59,237 nt of DNA from Intestinimonas massiliensis (ex Afouda et al. 2020). Its GTDB lineage: Bacteria > Bacillota > Clostridia > Oscillospirales > Oscillospiraceae. The position numbers and the translations under genes are program-made. The notes below the pieces were generated by a model that ran no database searches, was not told the origin of the DNA, and saw only the letters and a list, made by a program, of their open reading frames with translations. Position 1 is the first letter of the stretch. Each line of letters starts with the position of its first letter. Below are positions 16,102 through 25,285 of this stretch, one piece after another. The DNA lies in NCBI RefSeq assembly GCF_900626285.1, contig NZ_LR131147.1:2867898-2927134 (forward strand). Direction: 5' to 3'.

Positions 16102-16548
16102 ATGAAGATTTCCACAAAAGGGCGCTATGCCCTGCGGCTGATGCTGGACGTGGCGCTGAACAGCAACGGCGCGGCGGTCCCCCTCCGGGACGTGGCCCAG
16201 CGGCAGGAGATTTCTGATAAATATCTGGAGCAGATCGTGACCCAGCTGTCGAGAGCGGGCCTGGTGCGCTCAGTGCGGGGGGCCGGCGGCGGCTTCCTGC
16301 TGACCCGTCCGCCGGAGGAGTACACCGTGGGGGAGATCCTCCGCACCCTGGAGGGCAATCTGGCCCCGGTGAGCTGCGCCGACGCCGACGACGTGTGCCG
16401 GTGCAGCCGGGCGGACCAGTGCGTGACGGTGGAGGTGTGGCGGGATATCCAGGCCGCCGTGTCCAGCGTGGTGGACCATCTGACCCTGGCGGACCTGGTG
16501 AAGCGCTACCACGAAAAATGCCCGGAGGACGGAAAAAACGCCGGCTGA
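16102..16548 (+). CDS. Rrf2 family transcriptional regulator (CymR/IscR type)
   Basis: The 148-residue protein starts MKISTKGRYALRLMLDVAL, the typical Rrf2 N-terminus, followed by a winged helix (ISDKYLEQIVTQLSRAGLVRSVRGAGGGF). Near the C-terminus is a Cys cluster (CADADDVCRCSRADQC) that could hold an Fe-S cluster as in IscR or sense thiols. Family members regulate Fe-S assembly (IscR), cysteine metabolism (CymR) or NO responses (NsrR). The neighbouring cysK and nearby iscSU share a motif with this promoter. The ATG at 16102 is chosen by homology; an ATG two codons earlier is also possible. Confidence 0.9.
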   Translation: MKISTKGRYALRLMLDVALNSNGAAVPLRDVAQRQEISDKYLEQIVTQLSRAGLVRSVRGAGGGFLLTRPPEEYTVGEILRTLEGNLAPVSCADADDVCRCSRADQCVTVEVWRDIQAAVSSVVDHLTLADLVKRYHEKCPEDGKNAG

Positions 16549-16620
16549 GCCGGATGTAAAAGGATCTTTGCGTGACAAATGTGCCGGTCCGGCCTATCCT
16601 GGAGACGAGGTGATACGGAT

Positions 16621-17316
16621 ATGCGGGATATCGGCAAGAACATCAAAGCCCTGCGGGAGAAGAAGGGCATGACCCAGGAGGCGCTGGCGGAGGCCCTGTT
16701 CGTCACCCGGCAGACGGTGTCCAACTACGAGAACGGCCGCAGCCGCCCCGACCTGGACATGCTGGTGAACATCGCCCGGGTGCTGGATGCCGACGTGAAC
16801 CAGGTGCTCTACGGCCTGCCGGCGGACCTGGACCGGCGGCGGATGGTCAAGCGGCTGGGGATCGGCTGCCTGATCCTGCTGGCCATCCACCTGTTCTTCG
16901 TGTTCGCCTCGCCCACCATGAACCAGATGATCAAGCGCCTCGCCGCGCTCCTTCCCATGGTCCTCTCTGCCCTGCTGCTGCCCGCCCGGTGGGCGGTGTT
17001 GGGGTGGTGCGTCCTCCAGGCGGCGAGCCTGACCCGGGCGGTGAAGCCGCTGGCGGATGGGACCCGGGTGACCCGGCTCCGGCGGGGGCTGCTGATCCTG
17101 CTGGGGCTGGAATTGGTTCTGTTACTCCCCGTTCTGACAGCAGGGCTTATCCAGCTGCCCCAACTCCTCTCCGGCAAGCGGGATAGTCTGTCTTTTCCCG
17201 CCATCCCGGTGCATAGCACTCTGACCAGCTATCTGATGATCTTCAATACCCGCCATCCCCAGCTATACATCATCCTCGGCGGAGCCCTGTGGTTCCTCCG
17301 ATTCCCCAAGCCATAA
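16621..17316 (+). CDS. XRE-family HTH regulator with C-terminal membrane domain
   Basis: Residues 1-65 form a Cro/CI-type helix-turn-helix (IGKNIKALREKKGMTQEALA, TRQTVSNYENGRSRPDLDML). The remaining ~165 residues contain about four hydrophobic segments, so the 231-residue protein is a membrane-tethered DNA-binding protein of a kind common in Clostridia. The signal and targets are unknown. The ATG at 16621 follows GAGGTG by about 9 bases. It lies 72 bases after the Rrf2 gene with no clear terminator between, so the two may be co-transcribed. Confidence 0.8.
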   Translation: MRDIGKNIKALREKKGMTQEALAEALFVTRQTVSNYENGRSRPDLDMLVNIARVLDADVNQVLYGLPADLDRRRMVKRLGIGCLILLAIHLFFVFASPTMNQMIKRLAALLPMVLSALLLPARWAVLGWCVLQAASLTRAVKPLADGTRVTRLRRGLLILLGLELVLLLPVLTAGLIQLPQLLSGKRDSLSFPAIPVHSTLTSYLMIFNTRHPQLYIILGGALWFLRFPKP

Positions 17317-17319
17317 GAA

Positions 17320-17350
17320 AAGGGACGCTGCTTTGCAGCGTCCCTTCTGT
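17320..17350. terminator. Bidirectional terminator between XRE gene and cysK
   Basis: AAGGGACGCTGC pairs with GCAGCGTCCCTT around TTT, with flanking A- and T-rich runs. Confidence 0.85.
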
Positions 17351-17351
17351 T

Positions 17352-18263
<912 letters not shown>

Positions 18264-18290
18264 GGAACAGACCTCCCGTTGTTTTTGTCA

Positions 18291-18330
18291 AGGATACCAC
18301 ACAATCCCCACAAAATCAATAGGAATTTAT
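18291..18330 (-). promoter_or_regulatory. Promoter and possible Rrf2 operator of cysK
   Basis: TTGATT, 17 bases, then TATCCT (18291-18319). Immediately upstream is ATAAATTCCTAT (18319-18330), shared with the Rrf2 and iscS promoters. Confidence 0.6.
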
Positions 18331-19625
18331 GAATCTCCCAGGGGGAGGTCTATGTCCAGGGCATCGGTGCTGGTGAAGCTGAGGGTAAAGACCGCGCTGT
18401 CCCAGAGGTAGTCCTCCAGAATATACTCGAATTCGTAATGGCCCGGGGCCTCCCGGTCGCCCCGCATGCTGTAGCCCCCGGTGGTGTGGGTACCTCCCTC
18501 CGGGTCCCGGAACTCCAGCTCAAAGGGGGACCGGCTCACGGTACAGCTCACCTTGACCACCCAGTGCTGCTCCCCGCTCCGGCTGATCCGCCGCTCCGCC
18601 GTCAGGCCGGTCACCTCCTCCGGCAGAGTGCCGGTCCAGGTGTTTGCGGCCAGGTCCACTGTCACCGGCTGAGCCTCCTTGTCCAGCCACGCCGCCCCGT
18701 CCAGGTGGAGGGTCAGGTCGGTCGGGTTTTTTACAAAGTACAGGCTCTGGAAGTAGTAGGTGTACCGTCCGGAGGCGGAGACGGTGCCGTCGATGGCGTC
18801 ATAAACCGTGCCGTCCCTGTCGGTGAAGTGGAACTCCAGGTCCTCCAGCCAGGCGGTGTTGTCCGGGTCGCCGGCAAGATGGAGGGCGGTGCGGGTGGGG
18901 TTGAGCTCCAGCCGGTCCACCAGCAGCCGCTGGCCGTCCGCCTCCACCCACCGCCCCACCGGCACCTCCACCGCCGGGGCTGTCTTATGGGGATCCAGGG
19001 TGATGGTGAAGGGGAACACGTGGTCCAGGGGGTGGTCCTCCCCCGCCTGGTCGCTGCCCAGCAGCTCCACCTCCAGGGTCAGGGTTTGGGGGATCTCCTC
19101 CAGCTCCTTGAAGTGGATCTCCAGCTTTTTCAGCTCCTCCGCGCTGGTGGTGCTGCCCACGGAGTAGCCGGACAGGGGCGTGCCGCTGCCGTCCTTCAGG
19201 TCGCAGGAGGCGGTGTAGCAGGGGTATTCCCCTCCGTCCACCCGGTAGAACACCACCATCTGCTGCTGGTCGGCGATGACGTATTCCAGGGTGAGGGTGG
19301 TGCCGTCAAAGCTCTGGCTCTGGCCGATATACTGCACGTAGTCGTGCTCCACCGCGGCGGACAGGCTGGGGGAGAAGGCCACCGCCGCCGCCAGCTCCCG
19401 CAGCACGGGGACGTTGGCGCAGGCCAGGGCGAAGGTGGGCAGGGTATTGACCGCCAGGACAAAGGCGGCGCACACCCCGGCGGCGCTCCCCAGGGAGATG
19501 CCCCACCGCTTCCCCATCCGGCGGCGGCGTGCCCGGGCCTTGGCCCGCCGGGCGGTGCCGTCCAGGGCTTCCGGCGTCTGATCCAGCTGACGGATCAGGT
19601 CCCAGTATTCCTGCTGTCGGTTCAT
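18327..19625 (-). CDS. DUF4179 domain membrane protein, probable anti-sigma factor
   Basis: The 432-residue protein has a ~50-residue cytosolic N-terminus rich in Arg/Lys, one membrane segment (ISLGSAAGVCAAFVLAVNTLPTF, about 54-76) and a large extracytoplasmic beta-rich part with a DUF4179-like start (SPSLSAAVEHDYVQYIGQSQ). Such proteins accompany ECF sigma factors and are thought to hold them at the membrane until a signal arrives. Its ATG overlaps the stop of the sigma gene (ATGA), so the pair is translationally coupled. Upstream in-frame codons exist but lie inside the sigma gene, so 19625 is the start. The signal is unknown. Confidence 0.8.
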   Translation of the reverse strand: MNRQQEYWDLIRQLDQTPEALDGTARRAKARARRRRMGKRWGISLGSAAGVCAAFVLAVNTLPTFALACANVPVLRELAAAVAFSPSLSAAVEHDYVQYIGQSQSFDGTTLTLEYVIADQQQMVVFYRVDGGEYPCYTASCDLKDGSGTPLSGYSVGSTTSAEELKKLEIHFKELEEIPQTLTLEVELLGSDQAGEDHPLDHVFPFTITLDPHKTAPAVEVPVGRWVEADGQRLLVDRLELNPTRTALHLAGDPDNTAWLEDLEFHFTDRDGTVYDAIDGTVSASGRYTYYFQSLYFVKNPTDLTLHLDGAAWLDKEAQPVTVDLAANTWTGTLPEEVTGLTAERRISRSGEQHWVVKVSCTVSRSPFELEFRDPEGGTHTTGGYSMRGDREAPGHYEFEYILEDYLWDSAVFTLSFTSTDALDIDLPLGDS

Positions 19626-20095
19626 GACGCTCCCTCCTTCTCGGTCAGATCCAGCTTCAACAGGGCCAGGGCCTTCCGCTGGCGGGTGGACACGGTGCCC
19701 CGGGGCAGGTCCAGGGCGGCGGCGGTCTCCTCCAGGGTCAGGCCGGTGAAGTACCGCAGGACGATCACGTCCCGCAGCTGGGCGGGCAGGCGGCGGACGG
19801 CCTCCTTCAGGGGGAGGGCGTCGAACTGCTCCCCGGCGGTGTCGGGCAGCTCCTCCACCGCCAGCTCCCGCCTCCGCCGCCGCAGCTCGTCCCGGCACAC
19901 GTTGATAAGGATGCGCACCAGCCAGGTCTCCAGGTAGTTTGGCTCCCGCAGCTTCCGCCAGCCCAGGTAGCCCTTGTACACCGCCTCGTCCACCGCGTCC
20001 ACCGCGGCGCTCTCGCTGCCCAAAGTGAGCAGGGCCGCCCGGTACAGCTTGCCCCGGGCTCCCTCCGCCCGCTCCAGGTATTCCAGCTCGGTCAA
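19622..20095 (-). CDS. ECF-type RNA polymerase sigma factor
   Basis: The 157-residue protein has sigma region 2 (DAVDEAVYKGYLGWRKLREPNYLETWLVRILINVCRDE, with the usual W-rich promoter-melting helix) and region 4 (LPAQLRDVIVLRYFTGLTLEETAAALDLPRGTVSTRQRKAL). It starts with TTG behind AAAGGAGG. It forms an operon with the overlapping DUF4179 anti-sigma gene. CGTCTA, like the -10 element of several Bacillus ECF promoters, occurs upstream (20125-20130, minus strand), but a matching -35 is not obvious, so autoregulation is uncertain. Confidence 0.9.
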   Translation of the reverse strand: MTELEYLERAEGARGKLYRAALLTLGSESAAVDAVDEAVYKGYLGWRKLREPNYLETWLVRILINVCRDELRRRRRELAVEELPDTAGEQFDALPLKEAVRRLPAQLRDVIVLRYFTGLTLEETAAALDLPRGTVSTRQRKALALLKLDLTEKEGAS

Positions 20096-20161
20096 GGTCC
20101 TCCCTCCTTTCTCGTTCCGCCCATTAGACGGAGTGAGGCGGCATTCTGATTGCGGGATTTG

Positions 20162-20197
20162 AAAAAAGCAAGGCCCGCCGTCCGGCGGGCCTTGCTT
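20162..20197 (-). terminator. Terminator after metQ
   Basis: A 15-bp perfect stem (20166-20180 with 20183-20197) ends in TTTTTTC on the minus strand, just after the metQ stop. Confidence 0.88.
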
Positions 20198-20212
20198 GGT
20201 TGGAAGTTCTTT

Positions 20213-21085
20213 TTAGAAAACAGCCACAACGGCGCCGTTGTAGGTCTCGTCGATGAAGGTCTTCACCTCATCGCTGCACAGGGCGGCGGCCAGAGCCTGG
20301 ATGGCGGGATCGTTCTCCCGGCCCTCCTTGACGGCCAGCACGTTGACGTAGGCCTGGGCGGCCTCGCCGTCGGCGGACTCCACGGCCAGGGCGTCGTCCA
20401 TGGACAGGCCGGCGTCAATGGCGTAGTTGCCGTTGATGACAGCCATATCCAGGTCGGCCAGGCGCAGGGGCAGCTGAGCGGCCTCCATCTCGGAGAACTG
20501 CAGGTTCTTGGGATTCTCCACGATGTCGTTGATGGTGGCGGTGATGCCGGCGTCGTCAGCCAGGGTGATCAGGCCCTCCTGCTGGAGCACCAGCAGGGCG
20601 CGGCCCTCGTTGGTGGCGTCGTTGGGCAGGCCGATGAGGGCGCCGTCAGCCAGCGCGTCCAGGCTGGTGGTCTTGCCGGCGTACAGGCCCATGGGCTCGT
20701 AGTGGACCTCGGCGGCGCTCACCAGGTGGGTGCCGTACTCCTCATTGAAGTCGTTCATGTAGGTGATGTGCTGGAAGTAGTTGGCGTCCAGGGAGCCGTC
20801 CTCCACGGCGTTGTTGGGCTGGACGTAGTCGTTGTACTGCATGATCTCCAGGGTGATGCCCTGCTCGGCCAGGATGTCCTTCACCACTTCCAGGATCTCA
20901 GCGTGGGGCGCGGGGGTGGCGCCCACCTTCAGGACGGTGCCCTCCAGGCTGGTGTTGGTCTCGGCGGCGGGAGTCTGGGAATTGGCGGCGTCAGGGGTCT
21001 CGGCATTGCCGGTGGTGGAGCCGCAGCCGGCCAGCAGGCCGACGGTCAGCACGCCGGTGAGGAGCAGAGAGGCAAGCTTCTTCAT
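20213..21085 (-). CDS. metQ: Methionine ABC transporter substrate-binding lipoprotein
   Basis: MetQ/NlpA family lipoprotein that captures methionine outside the membrane and delivers it to MetNI. A lipoprotein signal ends in LLAGC (Cys21), then an Ala/Thr-rich linker and the NlpA fold (VLKVGATPAPHAEILE, DYVQPNNAVEDGSLDANYFQH). At 290 residues it is normal length. Although metN and metI lie just upstream, metQ has its own promoter and a T-box leader, so it is switched separately by uncharged tRNA, probably tRNA-Met. Confidence 0.95.
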   Translation of the reverse strand: MKKLASLLLTGVLTVGLLAGCGSTTGNAETPDAANSQTPAAETNTSLEGTVLKVGATPAPHAEILEVVKDILAEQGITLEIMQYNDYVQPNNAVEDGSLDANYFQHITYMNDFNEEYGTHLVSAAEVHYEPMGLYAGKTTSLDALADGALIGLPNDATNEGRALLVLQQEGLITLADDAGITATINDIVENPKNLQFSEMEAAQLPLRLADLDMAVINGNYAIDAGLSMDDALAVESADGEAAQAYVNVLAVKEGRENDPAIQALAAALCSDEVKTFIDETYNGAVVAVF

Positions 21086-21129
21086 GGTTCATTTCTCCTT
21101 TTCATCTTGTGGTTTCTTCCCAAATGCGA

Positions 21130-21427
21130 GCACAAAAAAACGCCCTTGAAGAAATTTCAAGGACGAGAGCTTTCGCTTCGTGGTACCACCTTGCTTCACC
21201 CATGCCTCACGGCAGGGGCCTTATGGAGTACAGCCATACTCCTGCGCGCTCACGGGCGCTCCCGTCGCAGCCTATGCGCATTCACGCAGTCGGTGCGCCG
21301 CTCCGAGACCATCTTCACCGAAACCTTCCGCACCCGTTCCCACCAATCCGGGCTCTCTGTGCCGTATCTTAACGGTTACTCTTCTCTTCCTCGCGTTTGA
21401 GGGGCGTTATTCAGTTCCCTTTGGGTT
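21130..21427 (-). ncRNA. T-box riboswitch, probably methionine-specific, upstream of metQ
   Basis: The minus-strand leader has the Stem I elements AGAGAGCCCGG and GGATTGGTGG, the T-box core AAGCAAGGTGGTACCACG (21179-21196) and a terminator hairpin with TTTTTTT (21135-21163). In the expected specifier position the sequence reads GGTGAAGATGGTC, offering AUG as the codon read by tRNA-Met, which fits the methionine transporter downstream. Uncharged tRNA binding to the core would favour the antiterminator and turn metQ on. Confidence 0.92.
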
Positions 21428-21433
21428 GCACTT

Positions 21434-21462
21434 AGTTTACAACCGTCTGTCCCTCCTGTCAA
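21434..21462 (-). promoter_or_regulatory. Promoter of the T-box-metQ unit
   Basis: TTGACA, 17 bases, then TAAACT on the minus strand, just upstream of the T-box leader. Confidence 0.8.
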
Positions 21463-21477
21463 CCGGCGATTGTACCT

Positions 21478-21513
21478 AAAAAAGGGACAGGCAAACCGTC
21501 TGGTTTGCCTGTC
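21478..21513 (-). terminator. Terminator after metI
   Basis: A perfect 12-bp stem (21486-21497 with 21502-21513) followed by CCCTTTTTT on the minus strand separates metNI from the metQ unit. Confidence 0.88.
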
Positions 21514-21522
21514 TCCACAATT

Positions 21523-22296
21523 TTACATGGCGCCGGGGGTCCGCTTGTCCCGGTTCACCTGCCGGTTGGCGTCCCGGCGGCCCTTCCTGCGGCCGCCCTT
21601 GCTGAGGCGCCGGTCCACCCCCACTGCGGTGTGGGTGCCAATGGACTGGATGATCTGCACCAGGATGACCAGCACGATCACCGCGCCGTAGAGGATGATC
21701 TGCTGCTTGCGGTAGTAGCCGTAGTTGATGGCGGTGGCGCCCAGGCCGTTGCCGCCGATGATGCCCGCCATGGCGCCGTAGCCCAGGATGGTGATGGTGA
21801 CGGTGGTGGCGCTGGTGAGCAGGGAGGGCATAGCCTCGGGCAGCAGCACCTTGCGGACGATCTGGAAGGGGGAGGCGCCCATGGACTCGGCGGCCTCCAG
21901 CACCCCGTGGTCCACCTCCCGCAGGGAGGACTCCACCATGCGGGCCACGAAGGGGAAGGCGGCGATGACCAGGGGCGGGATCATGGCGTTGGTACCCACG
22001 CTGGTGCCCAGGATCACCCGGGACAGGGGGATGGCCATGATCATCAGGATCAGGAAGGGCACCGAGCGCAGAATGTTGATGATGAAGTTGATGACGCTCA
22101 TCAGGGGCCGGGGCAGGGGCCGCACGCCGTCCTGCTCGCCGGTGACCAGCAGGATGCCCAGGGGCAGGCCGATGATGTAGGAGAAGATGGTGGCCAGGAC
22201 GGTGGAGTACAGGGTGGCCCAGATGTCGCTGGCCATGTTGCTCATCAGCACGGACAGCTGGTCCTGCACGTCGGGGTTGTTGAAGAAATCAAGCAT
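21523..22296 (-). CDS. metI: Methionine ABC transporter permease
   Basis: MetI is the membrane subunit of the methionine importer. The 257-residue protein has about five or six membrane segments and the coupling motif region ESMGASPFQIVRKVLLPEAMPSL that contacts the ATPase. The C-terminus carries an extra ~30-residue Lys/Arg-rich tail beyond the family core. Its start overlaps the end of metN by 8 bases. It ends at a terminator, so metNI is a two-gene unit separated from metQ. Confidence 0.95.
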   Translation of the reverse strand: MLDFFNNPDVQDQLSVLMSNMASDIWATLYSTVLATIFSYIIGLPLGILLVTGEQDGVRPLPRPLMSVINFIINILRSVPFLILMIMAIPLSRVILGTSVGTNAMIPPLVIAAFPFVARMVESSLREVDHGVLEAAESMGASPFQIVRKVLLPEAMPSLLTSATTVTITILGYGAMAGIIGGNGLGATAINYGYYRKQQIILYGAVIVLVILVQIIQSIGTHTAVGVDRRLSKGGRRKGRRDANRQVNRDKRTPGAM

Positions 22297-23293
22297 GGTA
22301 ATCGGGCACCTCCTCCACGGTAACGTCCTTCTGGGCCTTCAGGTAATTCATGGCCTTGGCGGCGTCGTTCCTGTCCTGGGGCAGGCCCAGCAGCATGGAG
22401 CCGAAGGCCTTGCCGTTCACGTTGCGGGTGTCGGCCCCCAGGATATTCACCTTCACGCCGCAGTCGATGGCCAGGGAGGCGATGAGGGGCTCGTAGGAGG
22501 AGCCGCCGTTGAACACCACCCGCACCACGCCGGCCACCGGGAACTGGTCGATGTTGGCCCCCTCGGGGAACACCAGCTTCCGCCCGGCCTCGCTCTTGGG
22601 GTTGGAGAAGACCTCCTCCACGGTGCCGGTCTCCACCATGTTGCCGTGCTCCAGGATGGCCACATGGGTGCAGATGGCCTCCACCACCGCCATCTCATGG
22701 GTGATGATGACGGCGGTGATGCCCATGCGCTTGTTGATGTCCTGGATCAGCTTCAGGATGGACCGGGTGGTGGTGGGGTCCAGGGCGGAGGTGGCCTCGT
22801 CGCACAGCAGCACCTTGGGGTTGGAGGCCAGGGCCCGGGCGATGGCGATACGCTGCTTCTGGCCGCCGGAGAGCTGGGCGGGATAGGCGTTGGCCTTGTC
22901 GGGCAGACCCACGATGTCCAGATACTCCAGAGCCCGCTTCTTGGCCTCCGCCGCCGGCACCCCGGCGATCTCCATGGGGAAGCAGATGTTTTTCAGGCAG
23001 GTGCGCTGCATGAGCAGGTTGAACTGCTGAAAGATCATGGCAATGGAGCGGCGGGCCTGCCGCAGCCGGGCGGGGGAAAAGGTCATCAGATCCTCCCCGT
23101 CCATCAGCACCTGGCCGGAGGTGGGCCGCTCCAGCAGGTTGATGCAGCGGACCAGGGTGGACTTGCCCGCGCCGCTCATACCCACGATGCCGAAGATGTC
23201 GCCGTCCTGAATGGTCAGGCTGACGTTGTTCAGGGCCTGGAAGTCCCCGTCGGCAGTGGGAAAGGTTTTCGATACCTGTCTTAATTCGATCAC
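22289..23293 (-). CDS. metN: Methionine ABC transporter ATP-binding protein
   Basis: MetN powers methionine import. The protein has Walker A GMSGAGKST, the ABC signature LSGGQKQRIAIARAL and Walker B VLLCDEATSALDP, then a C-terminal NIL/ACT-like regulatory domain (about residues 260-334) that in homologues binds methionine and inhibits transport. The start is GTG at 23293, giving MIELRQVSKTF and 334 residues, behind GAGGGG; longer in-frame extensions have no ribosome binding site. It is first in the metNI unit, with a consensus-like promoter upstream. Confidence 0.95.
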   Translation of the reverse strand: MIELRQVSKTFPTADGDFQALNNVSLTIQDGDIFGIVGMSGAGKSTLVRCINLLERPTSGQVLMDGEDLMTFSPARLRQARRSIAMIFQQFNLLMQRTCLKNICFPMEIAGVPAAEAKKRALEYLDIVGLPDKANAYPAQLSGGQKQRIAIARALASNPKVLLCDEATSALDPTTTRSILKLIQDINKRMGITAVIITHEMAVVEAICTHVAILEHGNMVETGTVEEVFSNPKSEAGRKLVFPEGANIDQFPVAGVVRVVFNGGSSYEPLIASLAIDCGVKVNILGADTRNVNGKAFGSMLLGLPQDRNDAAKAMNYLKAQKDVTVEEVPDYHA

Positions 23294-23374
23294 AGAACCG
23301 TACCCCTCTAACTGTAAAAATGGTAAGGAAACCGCCCGGATGAGACAAAAAGGGCGGATTTTCACGCATACGAT

Positions 23375-23403
23375 ATTCTATGCCAACCCCGTCCAACTGT
23401 CAA
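23375..23403 (-). promoter_or_regulatory. Promoter of metNI
   Basis: TTGACA, 17 bases, then TAGAAT on the minus strand. The ~80-base leader contains a CCGCCC/GGGCGG hairpin followed by a weak T-rich stretch, but no recognisable riboswitch. Confidence 0.8.
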
Positions 23404-23404
23404 G

Positions 23405-23443
23405 GAAAAAAGCCCCCGGCGGGGCGATAACCCGCCGGGGGCT
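23405..23443 (-). terminator. Terminator of the iscS-iscU operon
   Basis: A 13-bp perfect stem (23411-23423 with 23431-23443) followed by TTTTTTCC on the minus strand. Confidence 0.88.
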
Positions 23444-23449
23444 CCCTGA

Positions 23450-23893
23450 TCAATGTCCGCAGGAGCAGCAGCCGCCGTGCTCCTCGTCTTCGCAGGGCAG
23501 CTTCAGGTTGTCGGGCACCTCTTTCCCCTGCCGCTTGTAGTAGTCGGCCAGGGCGGCCTTGATGGCCTCCTCCGCCAGCACGGAGCAGTGCATCTTATAT
23601 CCGGGCAGCCCGTCCAGGGCCTCGGCCACCGCCGCGTTGGTCAGCCCCATGGCCTCCCCGATGGTCTTGCCCTTGATCATCTCGGTGGCCATGGAGGAGG
23701 TGGCGATGGCAGAGCCGCAGCCGAAGGTCTTGAACTTCACGTCGGTGATCACGTCCCCGTCGATCTTCAGGTACATCTTCATAATATCCCCGCACTTGGG
23801 GTTGCCCACCTGGCCCACCCCGTCGGCGTTTTCAATCTCCCCCACGTTCCGGGGATGCTCAAAATGGTCCATGACCTTTTCAGAATACAGCAT
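23450..23893 (-). CDS. iscU: Fe-S cluster assembly scaffold IscU/NifU
   Basis: This small scaffold assembles Fe-S clusters from iron and the sulfur delivered by IscS. The three ligand cysteines are in GNPKCGD, FGCGSAIATSS and KMHCSVLAE. The protein is 147 residues, a normal NifU-like length, with an added acidic and Cys/His-rich tail (EDEEHGGCCSCGH) that may bind metal. It lies 19 bases after iscS in one operon. No hscAB or ferredoxin genes are present, as usual for Clostridia. Confidence 0.95.
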   Translation of the reverse strand: MLYSEKVMDHFEHPRNVGEIENADGVGQVGNPKCGDIMKMYLKIDGDVITDVKFKTFGCGSAIATSSMATEMIKGKTIGEAMGLTNAAVAEALDGLPGYKMHCSVLAEEAIKAALADYYKRQGKEVPDNLKLPCEDEEHGGCCSCGH

Positions 23894-23912
23894 GTGATAT
23901 TCTCCTTTCTGA

Positions 23913-25112
23913 TTACAATACCCAGGTAGGCTTCTGGGCGTCCTTGTCCCAAACCGGGGACATCTCCCGCAGGTATTCCACCACGGCGGGCACTTCCTTC
24001 AGAATATAATCCACATCCTCCTGGGTGTTGTCGGGGCCCAGGGAGAGCCGCAGGGACCCGTGGGCGATGGCGTGGGGCAGGCCGATGGCCAGCAGCACGT
24101 GGGAGGGGTCCAGGGAGGCGGAGGAGCAGGCGGAGCCGGAGGAGGCGCAGATGCCCTTGGCGTCCAGGTGGAGCAGCAGGGCCTCCCCCTCCACTCCCTC
24201 GAACACGAAGGAGGCAGTGCCGGGCAGACGATCGGTCAGGCTGCCGGTGACCTTGGCGTAGGGCAGCCTGGTGAGGCCCCGGATCAGCTGATCCCGCAGG
24301 CCGGCCAGCCGGCGGGATTCCACCGGCAGGTTGTCCACCGCCTCCTGGAGGGCCGTGGCCAGGCCCACAGCCCCGGGCACGTTCTCGGTGCCGGAGCGGC
24401 GGCCCTTCTCCTGGCCGCCGCCCTGGATGAGGGCGGGCAGCCGCAGGGGCTTTCTCATATACAGCACCCCCACCCCTTTGGGTCCGCCGAACTTGTGGCC
24501 GGACAGGGAGAGCAGGTCCACGTTCCACTTTTCCACATCCACCGGGATGTGGCCCACCGCCTGGACGGCGTCGGTGTGGAAGAGCACCTTGTGGGCCTTT
24601 GCAATAGCGCCGATCTCGGCGATGGGCTCAATGGTGCCGATCTCGTTGTTGGCGGCCATGACGGAGATCAGGATGGTGTCGGGGCGGATGGCCGCCTCCA
24701 CGGCGGCGGGGTCCACCCGGCCCTCCCCGTCTACCGGCAGGTAGGTCACCTCATACCCCTGCTTCTCCAGCCACTGGGCGGTGTGGAGAATGGCGTGGTG
24801 CTCAATGGCGGTTGTGATGATGTGGCCGGTCTTTTTTCCCCGCAGGGCCATCAGCTCGGCCACCCCCCGGAGGGCCCAGTTGTCCGCCTCGGTGCCGCCG
24901 GAGGTGAAGTAGATCTCCTCGGGCCTGGCGTTGAGGCACCGGGCCACCTGGATGCGGGCGGCCTCCAGGTCGCTCTTGGCCTGCTGGCCGAAGGCGTACA
25001 GGCTGGAGGGATTGCCGTAGCCGCTGGTGAAGTAGGGGAGCATGGCCTCCAGGGCCTTGGGGGAGACGGCGGTGGTGCCGGCGTGGTCGGCGTAGATCAT
25101 TTTATGTGTCAT
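23913..25112 (-). CDS. iscS: Cysteine desulfurase IscS/NifS
   Basis: A PLP enzyme that takes sulfur from cysteine as a persulfide for Fe-S clusters and other thio-products. The protein starts MIYADHAGTTAVSP, has the PLP lysine in SGHKFGGPKGVG and the catalytic cysteine in ASSGSACSS. At 399 residues it has the normal length. AAAGGAG precedes the ATG. The promoter is a full consensus, and an AATTCCTA motif overlaps the likely transcription start, as expected of a repressor site. Confidence 0.95.
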   Translation of the reverse strand: MTHKMIYADHAGTTAVSPKALEAMLPYFTSGYGNPSSLYAFGQQAKSDLEAARIQVARCLNARPEEIYFTSGGTEADNWALRGVAELMALRGKKTGHIITTAIEHHAILHTAQWLEKQGYEVTYLPVDGEGRVDPAAVEAAIRPDTILISVMAANNEIGTIEPIAEIGAIAKAHKVLFHTDAVQAVGHIPVDVEKWNVDLLSLSGHKFGGPKGVGVLYMRKPLRLPALIQGGGQEKGRRSGTENVPGAVGLATALQEAVDNLPVESRRLAGLRDQLIRGLTRLPYAKVTGSLTDRLPGTASFVFEGVEGEALLLHLDAKGICASSGSACSSASLDPSHVLLAIGLPHAIAHGSLRLSLGPDNTQEDVDYILKEVPAVVEYLREMSPVWDKDAQKPTWVL

Positions 25113-25135
25113 GGAGAAAACTCCTTTCGATTTTG

Positions 25136-25188
25136 CTAAATTCCTATCTGTTTACTATGATTATAGCCAGGCAAACTGAGTTTGTCAA
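25136..25188 (-). promoter_or_regulatory. Consensus promoter and possible Rrf2 operator of iscSU
   Basis: TTGACA, 17 bases, then TATAAT (25160-25188) is a perfect sigma-A match. CTAAATTCCTATCTG (25136-25150) sits at the expected start of transcription and matches sites at the Rrf2 and cysK promoters. Confidence 0.75.
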
Positions 25189-25215
25189 GAAAAACTTTCC
25201 GGGGCGGATTTCCCG

Positions 25216-25244
25216 TTGACGGAAAAAGGCGGGGATGTTATAGT
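25216..25244 (+). promoter_or_regulatory. Promoter of the AI-2E exporter gene
   Basis: TTGACG, 17 bases, then TATAGT, about 40 bases upstream of the start codon. Confidence 0.75.
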
Positions 25245-25285
25245 GGGCATAAGCTTTATTACGGACACAAAATAGGAGCTGTTCT

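Noticed and set aside
19626..19898. N-terminal extension of the DUF4179 protein
   Set aside because: It overlaps the sigma factor in another frame and has no start signal; the ATGA overlap at 19625 is the natural start.
20125..20130. CGTCTA as an ECF autoregulatory promoter
   Set aside because: No TGAAAC-like -35 element at the right distance.
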